Under the pieces are notes generated by a model. That model was not told the origin of the DNA. It did no database searches and saw only the letters and a program-made list of their open reading frames with translations. From Phoronis australis (lineage: Eukaryota > Phoronida > Phoronidae), in contig NMRA01000447.1 of NCBI GenBank assembly GCA_002633005.1, positions 231,117 to 295,116 on the forward strand: DNA of 64,000 bases, read 5' to 3'. Below, piece after piece: positions 22,501 to 37,500 of the stretch. The stretch's first letter is position 1. Every line of letters begins with the position of its first letter. Both the position numbers and the translations under genes were made by a program.

Positions 22501-25500
22501 GGAGAATAGCCGATGATTGTAATAATGGGTTGTCATGTAAGCTTATCTCGGCAATGGCATTCAGACGCACTTTGACTCTCGAAAGGCTGCTTTTCAAACG
22601 GATGGCCTCACTTAATCACGATGTCCAGTGTCGATTTCTTGAAAACCCAAGAGCTTTTCTGGAAAAGATATAACTAGATTAACTATGATTACTTACAAAG
22701 CTGAATCCGGACCTTGACGAGCGTCTGCTTCTTCGCGTCTCGCTCTCTATCTTTGAGACGTGAAGTTTGCCTACAAGAACAAGATGTGTGGATTTTATGT
22801 CACTCACCTTTTCTACCTGTTCTACGGTCAGATCTTGGAATGAGATTACTTTTTTAAAGCCTGTGCACGATTAGTTCTAACGTCTATCAACAATACAGTG
22901 TTATCAGACTCACCTAGTACCCCCTCAACATGCGAAGCAATATCTTGGAATTTAGAAACACCTATTTAAAAACAGTTGACTAATAGACTTTTCAAGTAAA
23001 ATGCAATAACTGTGAAAAATTTATGTATACCAGTACTATCGACGAGATGTTCACAAGTATTCGTAAACATATCCTCTAAAACAGCAAATTGATTTCAAAC
23101 AGCTTGTTATTTAAAATGACTTATTCTTATTAAAATGACATAGGCAAACAATTGAATATCAGGCCTCAAAAGCGAGGCCTCCTATATTAATATAGAGGGC
23201 CTCGCCGAAAGGCTGCCGGAGATCGAGGCCTTCTATATTAATATGAGTGGCCCCGCTCTCCGGCTGCCTTTCGGAGGCTAATGACGAAATCAGTATTATT
23301 GAGAGTTACCAACAGGAGACGATAAGTGCCAACCAGAACAGCATGTTTTACTTTGTTCAAGATTCTGTTGTCCTGACTCTTTTGAAATAATTTGTGGACG
23401 GCAGTTTATGTACAAAGCGCTAGTTTTGGTGAGATTTTTCATTTTCAATATAAAGGCTTGATGTCCGTCTGTTGAGATAATGTGAGCAATGTCACAATAA
23501 TCCAAAAATGTAGCCGATTTGGAGCGCATTTCGGTGATTTACGATCTAGTGGGTATTTACTCTCACCGCTGTTGCTGCGCCTGGTCTCAAAGTTACAAAC
23601 ACAACAACAATAGCTCAATATTTTCGTGGAAAATGCCAGACTGCGGCTTCCGAAACGGAATAATCAAACAATTTATCTAAAAAACCACTTCTCAAAGAGA
23701 ATTAAACTTTGCTTTGGTTAATAGCACTGTAAGCTCGAATCTTCAGGATACAGTGTCCCTAAAACTGTGGATAATTTATGTCGTTGCCATTACGGCATGC
23801 ACTCAAGTGGGCTGCGAACCGAGAAATTATTCACATTTTTTCTACCTTAGAGGTGCAGTTTGGAGCTGCAGGTGAAAAAATTGACAACGAAATGTGTGTA
23901 AATTGGTGCGCTTCTCAAGGCGATGGGTGTCAAGTTGAAGGTTGCGTATGGAATCGTGCTTCTTTGAACGGTTTTGCCAGCTGCCCCCCGAGAGGTTTGG
24001 GGTGCACACTTCAGTGGTTTTGTTTTCAAATGATAACGCTTTCCTTCATTTCCCGAATAAGCGTTTCTTAATTTTTGCTGCTGCTGTTTCTACAGTGTGT
24101 ATTTTCAGAGCGGAACATGTAGTCTTACTCGATTTTATGTATCTCACGTAACACGTAATATTAAATTATCTTTCCTTGGCTTCCTGCATCACATTTTCGG
24201 TTTTGTAGCACCGTCAGGAGCTCTTCAACACGCAAATGTGATTGTTACACAGAATACGTCACTTTCCTTTTCGTGGAGTGAAGTGGAATGTCTTAAACAA
24301 AATGGGAACGTCAGCATCTACAGGTATCAAATACGTAACAGCCACGGTCCATGCGTTGTGGCCAGTGACTCTGTCAATGAAACGGATAGTCGAGACGTTA
24401 CTTTCGTCACGCTAACACCTTACACTACGTATGAGTTGAGAGTTCAGGCGATGGTAGGAAAGCTGGCTGGTCCGTGGACGGTTTGGACTAGCGTGACAAC
24501 TAACCAAAGTGGTAAGTAGGAATGTCGTCAGTTGGCTGCATAATGTTATGCAAAATTTCCCGCTACATAGCGCTGTGGAATTTACCATCCGCAATTCGTA
24601 ATTCGAATGCTCGTTGATTTCCTTTAATAAAAGAGTTCAAACATGTATCTGTAATAATCCGGTTCTTGAGCACGCATTTTTTGTTGATTCTTCAAAACTT
24701 TTGCAAGATGCAAAGGGTTGAACAATAAACACTCTTGAGTTTGTGTTTTTGAAAGTTCACGCCTATAATTCTTTGTCAGTGTTCTTCTTTTATGACCTTG
24801 AGATACCAAATTGAATACGTGTCATTTACTGTATTAGGTTAGATCTTTCCATGTGGTTGACTCAGTTGGACATTTTGATTACAATTTTTAATTACAGAAC
24901 TAACTGAGGACATAAGCACAAGATTGCAAGCTCATTGTTTGCGTTTACGCAGTGAGAAATGCATGTACACTGTTTATATGGATGTTATCATTCAATCAAG
25001 AAATCCAAAATATCCAATCCTACCTGCTCTTTCTTAAATTTCATGACTGAGTATATTGTATATAAACTCACAATGATGATTCAGTCAACTGTGTGCCGTT
25101 TTCTTATTAACCAATAATTCCAAGGTCGCCCTCTTCAAGCGTTGAAATTCAAATGTCGTGGATTTGCCCTGTACATAAAACGCAATATGTTTATGGAATC
25201 TTATGTGGGTAGGCTTAAAACTGCGGGAATTAGAAGCTGTTGAATATTGGGACGTGTTTTGGTGTAAATCATATCTAATCATCATGCGATATCGGTGGTA
25301 GTGGAAGGATTTAAGAAACGCAGCTTCTTTCGTTGCATAGTACTCAAGCCTTTGATAGATTGACGTAGATCTCTGCTGTAACACGGGAACGACACCGTTG
25401 CCATTATTTAAGTATTTTGAAACATTTTATTTTGAAGATAATTTGTCGATTCCATACACATGTCATATTCCTCGGACCAGAATTGCGTCGCAACATGTAC

Positions 25501-28500
25501 ATAGCAAATGTTAGCTGAACTTTATCCATTCGGCTTCCTCATACCGGTTAAGTATTTGTAACTTGGAATAGTTCACCGAGAACCAGTCACTTGTCATAGC
25601 CAGTTTACCTAATGGGATCAGCCAGAGGCATAATGCTCAGCCAGTGAGCGTGCGGAACGTGTAAATAAATATCGATTTTTTGCATGCTTTCTTAAGTCAA
25701 CTTGTTAGATACAGGGACATGATTGTAAATTTAAAATCGCAGTCTCCGTGACTGAGCAATATTACCTGGGCTGGGTTGCATAGTAAAACTTTTACACTGA
25801 TTTTCTGACACGAAGAGCATGAACTCTGTATGTTCCCCGTCCCCATGCCTCCGAGATCATTGCCAAGACATTATATTCTTCCCTCGCGATGTCCCTCCAG
25901 CCCGCTGTTCTCTACGTTTCAAGAGCGATACTTTGCACGATGGGGTGAACTGGAGGTACGCTTTTCGTGGTCCGATCTTGACCGATTTCTTCCGTCCGGT
26001 TACTACCTGTTGTAAGTTAAAGACGTTTTTGATCTGTGCTGAGTGCTGTGGTGGCGAATGCACTTTTTTCCACGAAACAAAAGGACAAGTTGCCAACCAA
26101 AGGTATTGTATCTAGAATAAAAAATATCTTAGATTTAAAGTTTGGAATTCACCACAAATTTTAATGCTAATTTTGCATGAACTATTTTGTGACTTCTGGA
26201 TTTTTCTAAGTTCGCCACAAACAAACTGAAGTCTAATGAGCTGCACGGTACCAAGTCAAGCACTGAAAACAATTTTGTCACTCTGTGTCAACTGGTTACC
26301 CACAGACCAAAAGTCAGTTTGTCTGGCAAGACAACATGAGTGGTACCTTTTTCGTTCTAGTTCCAACAGCCCCAAAAAACGTTGTGGTCATCGAGCATTC
26401 ACCAGGATCTGTAACCCTATCATGGTCTGCTCCGTGTCCCCCGAGAGGTTTGATTGTCGGGTACATGGTCCAGTACCGATCCCTTAATCGATCCGAGCCT
26501 GCCTTGACATCTGTTTGTAACAACTGCGCCCAGATGTCTCTTCAGAACCTTCACTCTCACGAACTATATGAGTTCAAGGTGAGCAATTTTCATTGTAATT
26601 CCTTACACAAAGACAGAGGCGGATCAAGGACATTGGGTAGGGCGAACGGGGTGGGGCAGGGCAGGTTGTGAAAAAGGATTTTGCTCGTCAGATTGTCATG
26701 CCCCCAACTGCCAAATAGAATAAAGGATGATTTTATTGTGGGGGCATTGCATTATAAATCCACCACTGAAACGTACCCTAGTTTCGGGTGTTTGACAGCG
26801 CTTTTCTGCCAGTTAAACAAATAAAAGTTCAACCCAACGGCAACCAATTTGAACTGTAAACCATTCTTTGCATCATGTATCAAATTCTTTGGTAAAGAGT
26901 TTCAGGTCGAAACCTCGAAACGTTTAATACTTCACACGTCATTTCACACATTTGTTCATAATTTGTTATGACAAATTTGTTCGTCTTGCATATTGTATGA
27001 AAAACTAAGTCTCTCGATCAACTTCGTCCATCAGGAATGGATTTTCGTGTAAATTAAAAGTATATGAAAAAAGTCAATATCCAATATAAACTAAAAATGT
27101 GATTCTTATAATATTTGTGACACCCTGATAGGCCCAGTGGCTAGTACAGCATCCCCGAAGTGTAGTATTTAAAACGCATTGTGTTTGGTCGGTGTGTGTA
27201 ATGTTTCTTTGTTGGTGTTCTTTTTCAAATTTCATAACTGTCAATTGATTCGCTGACAATCGTATACATTGCAAATTGACTTAGGATTTTGTTTTTTTTT
27301 TTTGAAAAAGGTCTTTTTTGAAGTGAGAATTCAAGTGAGAGACGTCGGAATACCCCCTGTTAGAAACCAAAGGTGCCTGCATCCGAAAAATTAAGCTAAA
27401 CTCAGGTTACAATCAACAAGTACTTTTGAAAAACAAGTTTTCCAAGTGAAAACTCTGCTATCTTGCGCTTCCGTATTCAACGTTATCATTGGTAAATTGT
27501 CTAACTTTGTTAGAAATGAGGCCCTGTGTTTCTCATTTTTTGTGTGATGTGGTGTGTTTGTTTTCATTCCAGGTTAAAGCGAAGACAATTGACTGGGGGG
27601 AATGGAGTTCTTCTATCTTCGAGAAAACAAATATCGGTGAGAATGTCTGTTAATTCCTTTGAAGCAGAGCCTCACATAATCAATGTAATATTTCTTGTTG
27701 CCTTGTACTTGTGTGCTTTGTCTATCGGATTGACTAGCTGGTGTATTTGTCTTATTCTAAATGTTCTTCCCTTCAATCACTTCAGCTCCAAGGCAACCCA
27801 CATCTTTTGGGTGTGCGGGAGGTTTGGAACAAGAATCTCTTCGTGTTACGTGGGCAAGCCCAGGAGACACTGGAATTGTGAACTGGTACTTGGTATGTTA
27901 TTTCGTAGTCAATCTAAAGCCTTGGCTTTCCTTGATTTAGTCAGTTGCCAGTCTATTGCCATCAAAAATCATTAGAATAATTTTACTTTATTTATTGCTG
28001 GTTGTGATACGTATAATTCTACATTAACGTTTCTCACACTTACATTATCAACCTGAATAAGGTTTTTGTGTTCGACTATTTTCAGCTGACGTGGACAGAT
28101 GGACGTCAAACTGGCACCAATACACTGGAGCGCGACCTAACGGAATACGTTATCAAACCTCTCTCTGCTGGTAAACATTACACAATTTCCCTGACTGCTG
28201 GAAATCCAGATGGCGTTGGTCGGCCAGCCACAGTGAGCTGTTGGACGGCATTGCCAGGTAAGACCCGGACAGTCAACTGCACTTAATGAATATCGCACAA
28301 ATGAGGACTTCATTGCCGTGTTGGTTTAGATGGGTGTAAACCCCCTCCTTGACCCACTACCTCCACCAACCACTGCCTGCAAACCCCTCGACCCACGACC
28401 GACCTTTGGCAATAGATTTATCTATGCACTTTTTAAACTCATAATCATACTACCTAGCTGAATGATCTTCCCATCAGACGCGCCTACATGCAACACTGCT

Positions 28501-31500
28501 GCGCTGGTTAATAACAGAAAGTGGTATAAAACATGATCTTAAGTAGAGAATTGTGAGCGCGCTATTGTTGCCATGGAAATAATTCCACGAACGCTTACCG
28601 ATGGTCCAGTTCTGCTATACGTTTGCGGAGAGCACGTTAACGTGAATGGACATAATTTCAAGCGTTTTTGTTATTTGCTTTCTGTTGTATACTCGTTCGT
28701 AATATACCCCATGTAACGTTGAGATGGTTTTTAGTTAACAGTATATTTTTCAATCTGTATTTACTGAAGAAATTACATACTTATCGGTTTGGCGTACTCT
28801 CCCAAAAGTTTGAATATCCCATTCACTGAAGAGCAGACGAGACGATTACACTTTGCTGAGAATGAAATTTCTTTTCCGTTTTTGGCTCTTATACTGGCCA
28901 AATGGACTCCCTTAATTCCAAGAAAACAAAAAAAAGCCAGCCAAGCTCACGACCCGATTCATTGGTACTGCAAGTCAACGCTTGTTCTACATGTATGTTC
29001 AGATCGAGTCGAGTATATTTAGACTGCGTCGAAGGGTTGTTTGCCCTATACCTAGGAGATCCTGTGTTCCGTGTCTAGGATCTGGATCGAGGGCATAGTG
29101 GGTGAAGGGGTCAATCCTTTTGATTTGTATTATAGTTTTCCCCACATGGGAAATTATTTGCCAACAACTTGTACAGTTACCCTTTTTGGTGTTTTAACTG
29201 CCATCAGTGTCATTATGGCGTACTTAGCCTCAATTTTGCCGTTCACATGTACATGTATATTAAATTTTTTAATTTCACCCATTTTGTGATTTTCTAATTC
29301 TCCTGATAAGACCAATTGTCAACATACTTTTCAGTTTCTTGTTGAAATCAACAGCGTTAGCTGCCAGTGATCCTTTCAGAATACTTTCATATAACATTCT
29401 TGTTCTTGTTCCCATTGTCTTGAAACTTCCTTGATTTTTTGATTGATACAGGTTTGATTTTACATTAAGCTTAGACTTTGGGTCAATAATGTCAGGTTTT
29501 GACTAATGAAGAACCTTGGCAGTGTGACAAACTTATAGAGTTTCACTCATTTGCTGACATTCCTTAGAGTTGCATGTAATATCACTGCCCTCAGTCTTTC
29601 ATTTTTTTCTGGAAGGGTGTTCTTTACAATAGCGGTCTATTCACACGGCCTTTGACCCTGCTGTTTTAAAAAACCTTTGGTGAATAGTAGGTTTAATTTT
29701 TTTCGGCAACGGAGCTATTATGTGTGCTGTTTTTAAAGTTTTGAAACTATCGCTTCAGGCTTTTATCAGCCATCATATTTGAATTCATTCGTTTTGAGAA
29801 GAGTTATTGGTCACTATTATTGTCATGGCATTTCGAGTGGCCATCTACAGATGTAGCGCCATTCGTAGACTGAACGCGGCTACCTGCATAATACCCCCAT
29901 GGTGTTTAACTATGGGCGCATTTCGATGGATGAGAGGATTGGACCCTAGATCTTTCAGTTCTCAGTGCAGCCGGCTCACCAAAACACCTTTCTGAGATGA
30001 CAACATACCCGTCAACTCTCGTTCCTCTAACGCATCGTGAAGCTAAATAATTGACCTGCTGACATTTTGAACCAATACAAATTGTCTTGTTCATACAAAC
30101 AGGCCAATGGATCTTAGAAATGGCGTTATCCTTCTGCATGGCTACGCCAAAGCTGTTTTAGGACGACACTTTACAGAATGCTTGTTTTGAGAATTTGAAT
30201 CGCGCATAATCATTCTGCCCTTTCAGTCGGAAGTATATGGCACGCCTAGATGTGCATAATATGCACCTATATACGTGCGACATTCCACGGGGTCTATTGT
30301 ATCAAAAAATCATATTACCATCGCAAACTCGTTGACATTATGTCGATAACATATACCGCAGAAACAGTTCATAATGTTGAGTGGTACTACACCTCTGTTC
30401 TAAAATGCAACGTTCTTGTCATAACCAAGTCTTATCCCTATCTAATATCGATCAGCATCATTGAAATTTCATGTACCAACTAAAATATTCTATTCGTGTT
30501 TTAGATATTACAGACATTGCACTACGAGTTATAACCAAAGCAGACATGACCGACACAAGCGTGACAATTCACCTCATCCCTCCAACTGAATATTCAAAAG
30601 GCATCTATTTCAAGTGAGTTTGAAACTTTCAGTATAAGTTTATGTGAGTCTGTCATTGTCTATTTTCGTTTGCGTGAAATGGATGGATGACGTGTTTTCC
30701 TTATCCGTTTCTTGGTTTCAGCAGGCAGTCATACACGTATGAATGAATTAGCAGGGTTGGTCGGTGGCAGACGTGTCTAGTTTTGGTTCCGTCCTCAGAA
30801 ATTGTTTACATAAATAGGTAATCTTACGCGAGTCTCAGGTTTATGACATGGACAAAGCCTCTTGGAAATGTCTTCAAAATCCCGAGGCTTGCCATAAAAA
30901 CGTTCTCTTTTGTTGAAAAACTCGACGTGTCTAAAACTTTCAACCAAACGACTCCACTTTTGTAAAAACACGGTTTCGCAATGCAAAGTAATCAAGTTAA
31001 TTATGTTGATAGGTTTATATTGAGCTTAGCAATTGCACATTGCATTCAGCTTTCGTAGCAAAAATGTTCAAATTAGAATGTAACAAATAGCCTATGAAGA
31101 CAAAGTATTAGAAGTTAAAAAACGTTGATAAATAACAGCAAAGCTTCCCTGCGCGTGAGCACTAAATTGACCTTGAGACAGCACAGCTAGACCCTCCCGC
31201 TACGTTTCTTGGGTTGAGGATCGTCTCCGTTTGAATTAACGTGGATATGCAATTCGACGCCAAAGACGGGTCCTTTTAAGAAGTTGCTTGCATGCCCATC
31301 AGACCAGGAGTACGTACACTTGCGAAACCCGATTTGTTATTCTTGACATCACCTTCAAGGTATTCCGGCATTGTTTGATTGCCACAGGTTTGGTTGTTTT
31401 TAAGTGTTTTGCAGACAATAAAGTATAAGGCGTATGGATTTCTACTGTGCACTACTTTAAGATTTGCCCATTCATTATAAAAACACGTGCATCGTTTAAT

Positions 31501-34500
31501 CCCGTCGTGTCGTATCACATTCCAGGTCATGTGAGAAAATTAGTACCAATGATTGTACACTCGTATCTTTTATTCAAGGTGAACGTTACATACATGTACA
31601 GCAGTGGAAGTTGGGCAAAAGCTTCGCCTATTACTTTTCACGTGAAAAAACAATGGTGCTTCCCGTACACCCAAGGCACATACGCCTATAAATCTTCGAT
31701 TTTGGACTTGAGACGATTGGTTCTTTTCCATTCCTCAATGTTTCAATGTTTACAACCGGTCAGTTTAAAAGAAACCATTCTAGCGGAGTACACTAGTGAA
31801 CCTAGTGATCTCGCGAGCCTAGTCGCGAAAGACTCGCTTTTCAAGCGCACTATCACATTACCATGGTGTTTCAGTCAGAATCTTGCGTCCACGGAATGTA
31901 GCACATAAGGCCTACAAATCAATATGTGTTAGAAATTAACACTGTTATTGGCATGTTACCAGTGACGTTAGGGGAACTAAGACAAAATCCGTCATCCAAA
32001 AATCGGAAGAGACACGTCAGGTGAGAATTACGCATCTCGTCACACAATTATTGCTAAAGGAAATGACTCAGAGTGTTATACATGTTCATGTCGGTCTGTT
32101 CTTTCAACGTGCACATATAGGTATGGCTTGGTCGTTGTGGAGACGTTTGCAACACAATCAAAACGACGTCGAGATGTGACAGTCGATGGACCATTACTGA
32201 AAGGTTATGAAGACGCACAACGAAACGGAGATTCACGTTATATAACTGCAAATCTGACTGCTCATTTCGTTGGCAATGGTGTCGATTTTAAAATTGGCGA
32301 TGGGAAAATCTACGGACAGTATACAAACGTGGAGCTCCACTCAGGTTATCTCTATCGCTTCGTGTATGGAGTGTTCATTGAGACCGATGCTGTAAGTTTG
32401 ATTTCCAAAAACTTTGTTTCACATGTCGAATGTCGAATGGCACTACCTCTCCAGTCAATTGTAAACCAATCCATTATCATAATATTCCCATTGGATGCAT
32501 ATTACCATTGCATGTACCTTGTCTGGATAGGATTGATTCTGTGTTAGTACTAAATGTGGTGGTCACCGAACAACTGTTAAGAACAAATAACCAATCAAAT
32601 TGTAAGTAATGAATGGTTACTGTGTTGATGAAAGCAGGTCAATAAGTTGACGATTTGTGCGTGGAGGTGGTCTTTTGGGGACTCTAATTCATTTTAGTTC
32701 TACGCCAGTTTTGCATAAATTTATCATTCCAACTAACTGATGCGATTGTGACTTTTTATGAATTTTGTTATATTTAACAGGAACTGAAGTCTCATTTCCA
32801 AATATTTGGCGTTGAAGGCGTGCCCAACGGCCAGTTTGTGGAAGGTAGTTTGCTAACTATAGGTTGTTTTATATGTTTCATTCAACGCAGTTATGTGTTA
32901 GAGCATGGGCGTGTGTTGCAGAGCAATTAATTTCAGACTTGGGGAAGGAAGGGAAATTCCAAACACTGTCAAAATGTTATTCACTTTTGAATTAAAGGCA
33001 AAACATGAAAAACAGGCACTGTACTTGGATTGGGTTTGCCTGATCTGAAAATCCTGGACTCTGTAACTTTAGTCGTGGTTGTCACTTGGATCGATGACCC
33101 TGATATGTATTTTTCTTTATTGCATTCATTTCAGACGTGGGGAACGAGGGAAAATTTCAATCATTGTCAAAATTTCATTCACTTTTGAATTAAGGCAAAA
33201 GGTGACAATCAGGTACATGGAATGTGTTTGCCTGACCTAAGAATCCTTGATTCTGTAACTTTAGCCGCAGTTGTCACTTGAATGACCCTGCTATGTATGT
33301 TTACTTACTTGAATGTTGAAAATTCCTTCTAGTCTACACTCATGTGCATTACCTTGACGTTTTTCGAAAATATTTAACCTCACTACTTACATCGTGCAAG
33401 TACATTCCTTCCCAACAGTTAAAGACTACACCACACATTTATCTTCGGTAAATGAAGGTCTTGTCATCGGAGCCGTGTGTGGAGCCTTGGCTTTTGTCAT
33501 TCTTTTTGGTGTTCTTGGATTTTTGTTTTATAGGTGAGTATGGGTACGCTCTACAGTTTCCGTCACCAATACTGGAGAAAACCGTAAATGAAAACAGATA
33601 AAAATAACACAACTCTCGTGAAAATAACGCGAAAATATGGACAGTGTGTGACACATAGACCTGTTCGTGAACTATCGCTTTGGATGGCGACCATCCTTCT
33701 AGTGTATCAATGTTACCAGTGAAATGGTGAGCTTGATTGCAAAACAATCGCGTTTCACCAACGTGATCTTGTTGGTTTGTGTTTTACAAACGGAATACCA
33801 TGCAGTGCGCATTGACATTTTGCCCCAGCAAAGTATATGAAGAACTTCAATTGGTAATGGGGGTCGAAAATACCCCTCTAACATTTGTTTCAAAGCTGTG
33901 TGAATGTTGATTATCTCTAAATCTAGTTTCTTGGCCGAAAAATGAAACAGGTATTTTATTATTACAGTATCGATCTGCCCATTTTAAGTGTATTTAGACA
34001 GTTCTTTAATATTCAGAAAAAGACGAACGAGTCATGAGACGCGGAAAAGAGCGGACAGAACAGGAGGACAATGTGACGAGCCAGGTAAAGGTGCGAGTAC
34101 ATGTTCATGTAGACGTTTTTCACGATTAATGCGGTACTCAAGTTCTTAAGCACAGAGGAGTTGGTTACGCAACAAGTTTGGTGGCCTGAATTAATGCAAC
34201 CAATTTCTAATAAGGGTAAAGGCTCTTGCGGCCGAGTCGCGTTTGGGCCTTTTTGCCACGAAAATAGCGAAATGCGGGCGTAATATACCATGTTTTGGGA
34301 ATGGACAGTTATTGGAGTTGGATCAAAATGAACATGACAGTGCTAATCCGGAAATGGACCAAAAATCTTGGGAATCAGAATGGGGGTATCCTTTTATCCT
34401 TCTATGTCGTACGAAGAATGCACGTTACACCGGCACCTAACCGTATGATCACCTAGGCGTTGTTGGGTCTTTTACCTGTTGCACACGATGGCCGGGTATT

Positions 34501-37500
34501 TCCACCACTGTGATTAGAGTTTTTTGGCACAATAAGCTTTTACTTGGCCATTCACGTCATAGAACATTGTTCTACCGAAAGGTCGATTCAAACAGCTAGG
34601 AGTCACGGTTGCCACTGTCTTTCGCAATAGGTTGGTGGCTCGAGTAGTGCTCTTGTAAACTACCCAATGTATACAGCTGTACTCCATAGACCAAAGCTGT
34701 CTTCACACGATTAGGTTGCGTCACTTGTACAGGCGTCTTGTCGGTGAGGTCACACGTAACACGCTAGATGAGCCATGTGTTTAGCTGTTGTTCTAGTTCA
34801 CTTCATGCACTACTAAAGACCATAAAAGATTTCCGTCACATTAAAAACCTTCATTTAATTAACCTTCAGTCTGGCTTCATTACCGAGGTCTGCTCTATGT
34901 TTTTCTTGCCCTGATGTCCAGCACTTGCCCAAATATTCTCCATATGTCTTTCCTGGTTCGATCGCTGACATGTACTGTTAGCGACCCAAGCACATCTCAG
35001 CTGAGGTGTGATTGAGTGCAATTACTACATATTCAGAGAGACATGAATTGGTTGGATTGGTTTTATATTTAACATGCATTACTATACACTAAACCGTAGA
35101 ATACGTGCGTCGTCAGAAAATGCATACGGTCATACTAGGCCCAACATTTATTCGATCCCTCATATAGGCATCTATACTCGAGTTAATTTGTACAACAGGT
35201 CGCTCAAGACGTATACATCAAAATCTTGACTCTGCTGTGGAGCTATCTACTATTGACATCAGTAAGCCGGTAAGAAAAATAGATATCACATGAAACATAT
35301 TGCTGCACAGGAAAGTGGTTATTCATATGGCGTGCTTGGACATACGTTGATTCATATTTAAATTTAATATTCAGAGTTGCGAGGTTCACATGTCTAGAGA
35401 TAGGTGAACATATGGTTCTAAAACCTGACACCAAATCACGATTTGTAGCCTGATTCTCGGAAATCAATCATGGAATCTTTGAATTGATAAATATGACATG
35501 CATTGGCATAAAGTGGCCTTAGGTTTGAAGTAATAAGCATGTGAATAAGCGCCGTGACTTCTCCAACGTGGATGCGGTGATTTGACTATATCTTAATGAG
35601 GTGGCTTGTTTGCTGATAATGGCGAACGTCTAATTAAATTCATTGACAGGTTCATCCCTGTACCGCATTTCTTTTCGGTATTTCTTTCAGAATGGAAATG
35701 ACGCAACCAATACATACGAGACTGTGGCTAACTTCAGACCGAGTTCCAACGTGTATGAGAAGATTGAGCCCGCATATTGGACTATACCATATAACTCTAT
35801 TGTTTTCGGTGAAGTTGTTGGTAAAGGGAGTTTTGGTGATGTTTTATCTGCTACCATTGCCACGGATGGCGCTCCTCTCAAGGTGGCATTAAAACGATTA
35901 AACGGTAAATGCATTTAATCACTGATCCAGAAGATGTTCAATGTATGCGTATATTCCTCCTGTGTATAATATCATTGTCGCAAAAAATAACTACTTCCCA
36001 GTTTCTTTCATGAGGGCAGTGATTGCATTTAACATGGGCTGTTATAAAATAACATAATGGTAGATGCATGGAATGGGCACACCAATCTCAGCTCAGTGCT
36101 CGACTTATATGTAGTATTATTTTGTTTATGTACTAACGACGATGCTAAAGCAACATTCGGAAAGTTGTCTAATCGACATGCTGCAATATTTCAGCTTGTG
36201 CCACAGACAAAGACAAGACCGACTTTATTGGAGAGCTCAATATTCTTAGCCAAGTGGGAAGTCACACAAACGTCATATCCTTGATAGGAGCTTGTGAATA
36301 TGAAGGTAACCCCAGGATCTGGTACAGTATCACTGGTTTAAATATCGACATATTAGATGAAATATCAATTAGCAAATAGTACCAACTTGTATTTCTTATG
36401 GTAAACCCCATGCATTTTAACAAAATTGTTCTTCAGTGGTATTCGAAAACTAAAGACAGAAATTAAAATAAAACTGACATGCGTACTACAGAAACTATAA
36501 TTATAATACACAATAAAACGGATTCAAACACAACTGAAGAAACCGAGGGAAATGCTGTGAACTAAAAACAAAACAGGTGCCTGGATTTAAAGACCCCTGC
36601 ATGTTTACTCTTCTGGACACCAGAATAAAAAACTCCATCAAAACACCAGCGTAGAAAGTTGGATATGTGCCTAAAGTTATACCAGTTTTATGTAACTGGA
36701 ATCACTGTGTAATACGTGAACACGATGTACAAATTACACTTTGACACCAATGAGCTCACTATACATTTTTATTATTACATGGCGAGTGGATTTTGGAGAA
36801 TTATGGCCCGACGGGCGTTAGCCCCGACGATGATAATTCTGAAAAATCCACGAGGGCTCTAGATAAGGGGAATAACGACTGAAAACGAGAAACATTGCAA
36901 TGATTCCATCTACCTTTCTCGACTCGCCTCGGCTTTGTAACTACTTTCTATGTCACAGAGGCCTGGGGTCGGAGGTCGTGACCTTTTAAGAAAAGCCGAG
37001 CTATTTTGACAAATAATGCTTTTACTCAAAACCAATTGAAATTTTAAACAAAATAGAAATAAAGTGCATCTATAAATTAAGATTTAGCAACTATTATAGC
37101 TTACTACACATTTTATCACGCTAAGCTTCGACCGAGAAAATATCGTCTGCTAAAGTAGGTTACCACTAGTAACTGAGTATAATGCTCAAGTAAAATTATC
37201 CCGACGACACGATACTCGCATTCAAATTGGAGATCGTTGATTTACAAGAGAGAACACGGGATAAAAATTCACTCAATTAAAATATCGCTTTTATGGAAAT
37301 TATGCGTCTTATTTTTTATACCTTTAATAATCTACCACATTCTAAACGAGAAACATTGCAATGAATCGATCTACCTTTCTCGACTCGCCTCGGCTTTGTA
37401 ACTACTTTCTATGTCAGAGGCCCGGGGTCGGAGGTCGTGTCCTTTTAAGAAAAGCCGAGCTATTTTTGTCAAATAATGCTTATACTCAAAACCAATCGTA

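Noticed and set aside
23778-24071. Cys-rich frame before the third FN3 ([17 protein letters not shown]) as an EGF-like exon
   Set aside because: No suitable phase-1 splice sites, and cysteine spacing fits no EGF pattern.
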